DNA of 7,415 bases, taken from the NCBI GenBank assembly GCA_903923915.1, contig CAIXZI010000071.1:1-7415 (forward strand), read 5' to 3'. Made by a program: the position numbers and the translations under genes. The notes under the pieces were generated by a model. It worked only from the letters and a program-made list of their open reading frames with translations. It was not told the DNA's origin and searched no databases. The stretch is from an uncultured Bacteroidota bacterium. GTDB taxonomy: Bacteria > Bacteroidota > Bacteroidia > B-17B0 > Aurantibacillaceae. This document shows positions 7,201 to 7,415 of this stretch, one piece after another (the stretch's first letter is position 1; every line of letters begins with the position of its first letter).

Positions 7201-7415
7201 ATGGTATGGATATTTCATTGCTATCTATAGATACCACACATCAAAAAATATCGTGGAGTGGAGCTAATAACCAGTTGTGGTATATTTCAAATAAAGCTGT
7301 GCATGAAATTAAAGCGAATAAACAATCTATTGGTAAAACAGATAATCCGCAGCCATTTACAACCCACGCCATAGAATTTAAAAAGGGAGATGTTTATTAT
7401 TTAATGACTGATGGA
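4299..7415 (+). CDS. Double beta-propeller (Reg_prop/Y_Y_Y) receptor with SpoIIE/PP2C phosphatase output (C-terminus beyond window)
   Basis: The frame is open for 1039 codons from ATG 4299 to the right edge. Residues 1-22 are a signal peptide ending VA|Q, which fixes the start. Residues about 27-655 hold fourteen propeller-blade motifs of the type NIWIGTxxGGL, fitting two seven-bladed propellers. Residues about 705-787 are a Y_Y_Y domain (YRYQLEGWEKDW, LAPGTYTFKVKA), followed by a membrane helix at about 790-811. A charged coiled coil runs to about 855, then the SINYAKRIQDAILPP linker (to 872). The SpoIIE-type metal phosphatase shows D891/D896 (DIIAGDFYW), D913 (ADCTGHGVPGAM), D971 (DGMDISLL) and D1038 (MTDG). 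Only the last few dozen residues should be missing. The periplasmic propellers would sense a ligand and the cytoplasmic domain would dephosphorylate a phosphoserine or phosphothreonine partner. The ligand and partner are unknown, and no histidine kinase domain is present. Confidence 0.93.
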   Translation, partial: MIKKAFIYYCILCLAFAIPLVAQRNNFQVYSIEQGLPQTTIYSIVQDKNGYLWLGTEGGGLCRFDGINFKTFSKKEGFSGDIVRSLLLDKKGRLWAGTKDEGLILYDGLKFKTIGKKNGLAGTTVLSIIEDKDGNIWAGTDDGGVNKVTQISKDSFKVQVIDERKGLSNNAIFNIHQDKEGHLWLATFGGLNIITIEKDTFRIDQLRGGKEIPSDFILSIGEDKEGALWFGMLEEGVFSIAPPKQNSKKDFFIELLTRKVTIFNESNGFTAKKVWNIFQSSQHEMWFASAENGIIRNRNTSTKNAAKFNFEHYTNATGLPGNQMLCVFEDNEENIWIGTNSEGLCKYMGDRFAHYREKDGLPNNIVQGIDQDSLGNFWLATAGGVVQMSFDKTKPQFNNYTTSNGLLGNNILSISAGKTSKNSNIWMAISDAGVTKFNGKTFSNYNKEQGLLDNSTYSILVDKSGKVWCGTKEGISLYDGVKFLNIDMATLMISNKDVNAIIQDKKGNIWFGTGGGLAMYSGAGDITTYDEAEGLHHKNIKALTQGADGNIWIGTNNGGLYMFDVHTNEKIKIKCIVNDSLLSSNAIKSLVFEDAKNLLVGTDKGLSKIIFSDAGKISAVVNYNATDGFTGVECNDNAIYKDKQNNIWIGTVKGLTCYNPAADKAHQNSPQTHITSVKLFYNEVDWKTKTDSVVPWFNLPYNLTLPYAENHLMFQFSAISLNNPQKIKYRYQLEGWEKDWSPVTTQTERDYPGLAPGTYTFKVKAVGANGVWNAEPVTFTFTISPPWYRTIWFYIICVVVFVVIVYAYIKYREHTLLMEKKILEDKVLERTAEVVKQKEELEQQKEIIEEKNKDITDSINYAKRIQDAILPPIELIQQKLPDTFLLYKPKDIIAGDFYWMEEIDHIIFIAAADCTGHGVPGAMVSVVCSNALNSAVKEFGLRDTGKILDKTRELVLETFKKSGEEIKDGMDISLLSIDTTHQKISWSGANNQLWYISNKAVHEIKANKQSIGKTDNPQPFTTHAIEFKKGDVYYLMTDG
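4377..6263 (+). repeat. Fourteen two-component-regulator propeller blade repeats in the receptor
   Basis: The conserved blade tryptophans are at residues 53, 95, 137, 184, 229, 286, 336, 378, 426, 468, 510, 552 and 648. A leucine replaces the tryptophan in blade 13 (NLLVGTDKGL, residue 599). The repeat unit is mostly 42 to 50 residues, with one 57-residue interval between blades 5 and 6. Each unit reads roughly ILxIxEDKxGNIWIGTxxGG. Fourteen blades is the usual number for two complete seven-bladed propellers. Confidence 0.88.

Noticed and set aside
5089..7237. Short open frames at 5089-5310 and 5467-5679 (plus) and 6114-6317, 6495-6740 and 6989-7237 (minus)
   Set aside because: All fall inside the uninterrupted receptor gene in other frames and encode nothing recognisable.
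4299..7415. The receptor as a classical hybrid two-component histidine kinase
   Set aside because: After the membrane helix there is a coiled coil and SpoIIE motifs (AGDFYW, CTGHGVPGAM, DGMDISLL, MTDG). No H-box or HATPase motif is present.

Overview
The window looks like a chromosomal segment of a Bacteroidota bacterium, probably a free-living, flavobacterium-, Chitinophaga- or Cytophaga-like lineage. Three things support this. The DNA is AT-rich with no clear Shine-Dalgarno sequences, only A-rich start contexts. TAnnTTTG-type promoter elements lie in front of genes. The proteins are Bacteroidota specialities: a large modular secreted protein with SprB-like repeats, a small CxxCH haem-binding lipid-face protein, and a double-propeller receptor with a Y_Y_Y domain. 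The species cannot be named from the sequence.

Layout: four genes fill almost the whole window. Bases 1-2579 (minus) hold the N-terminal 859 residues of a secreted multidomain surface protein, whose C-terminus lies beyond the left edge. Bases 2580-2711 are a gap with a perfect 16-bp direct repeat just upstream of that gene's start. Bases 2712-3182 (minus) encode a membrane-anchored c-type haem-binding protein. Bases 3184-4179 (minus) encode a zinc-dependent 2-amino-3-carboxymuconate-6-semialdehyde decarboxylase (ACMSD), with one base between its stop and the next start. Bases 4180-4298 are a divergent intergenic region with a promoter-like element on each strand and a small inverted repeat. 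Bases 4299-7415 (plus) encode the first 1039 residues of a receptor with fourteen propeller blades, Y_Y_Y, one membrane helix, a coiled coil and a SpoIIE/PP2C phosphatase domain. It runs off the right edge near the end of the phosphatase domain.

How the genes work together: ACMSD and the haem protein are probably co-transcribed. ACMSD diverts the product of 3-hydroxyanthranilate cleavage (kynurenine branch of tryptophan degradation) away from quinolinate. The haem protein is probably a small periplasm-facing electron-transfer or haem-binding component. The receptor gene is divergent and would read an extracytoplasmic ligand and change the phosphorylation of a cytoplasmic partner. No partner gene is visible. 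Any functional tie between the receptor and ACMSD rests only on their shared intergenic region. I see no RNA genes, mobile elements, CRISPR arrays or clear terminators.
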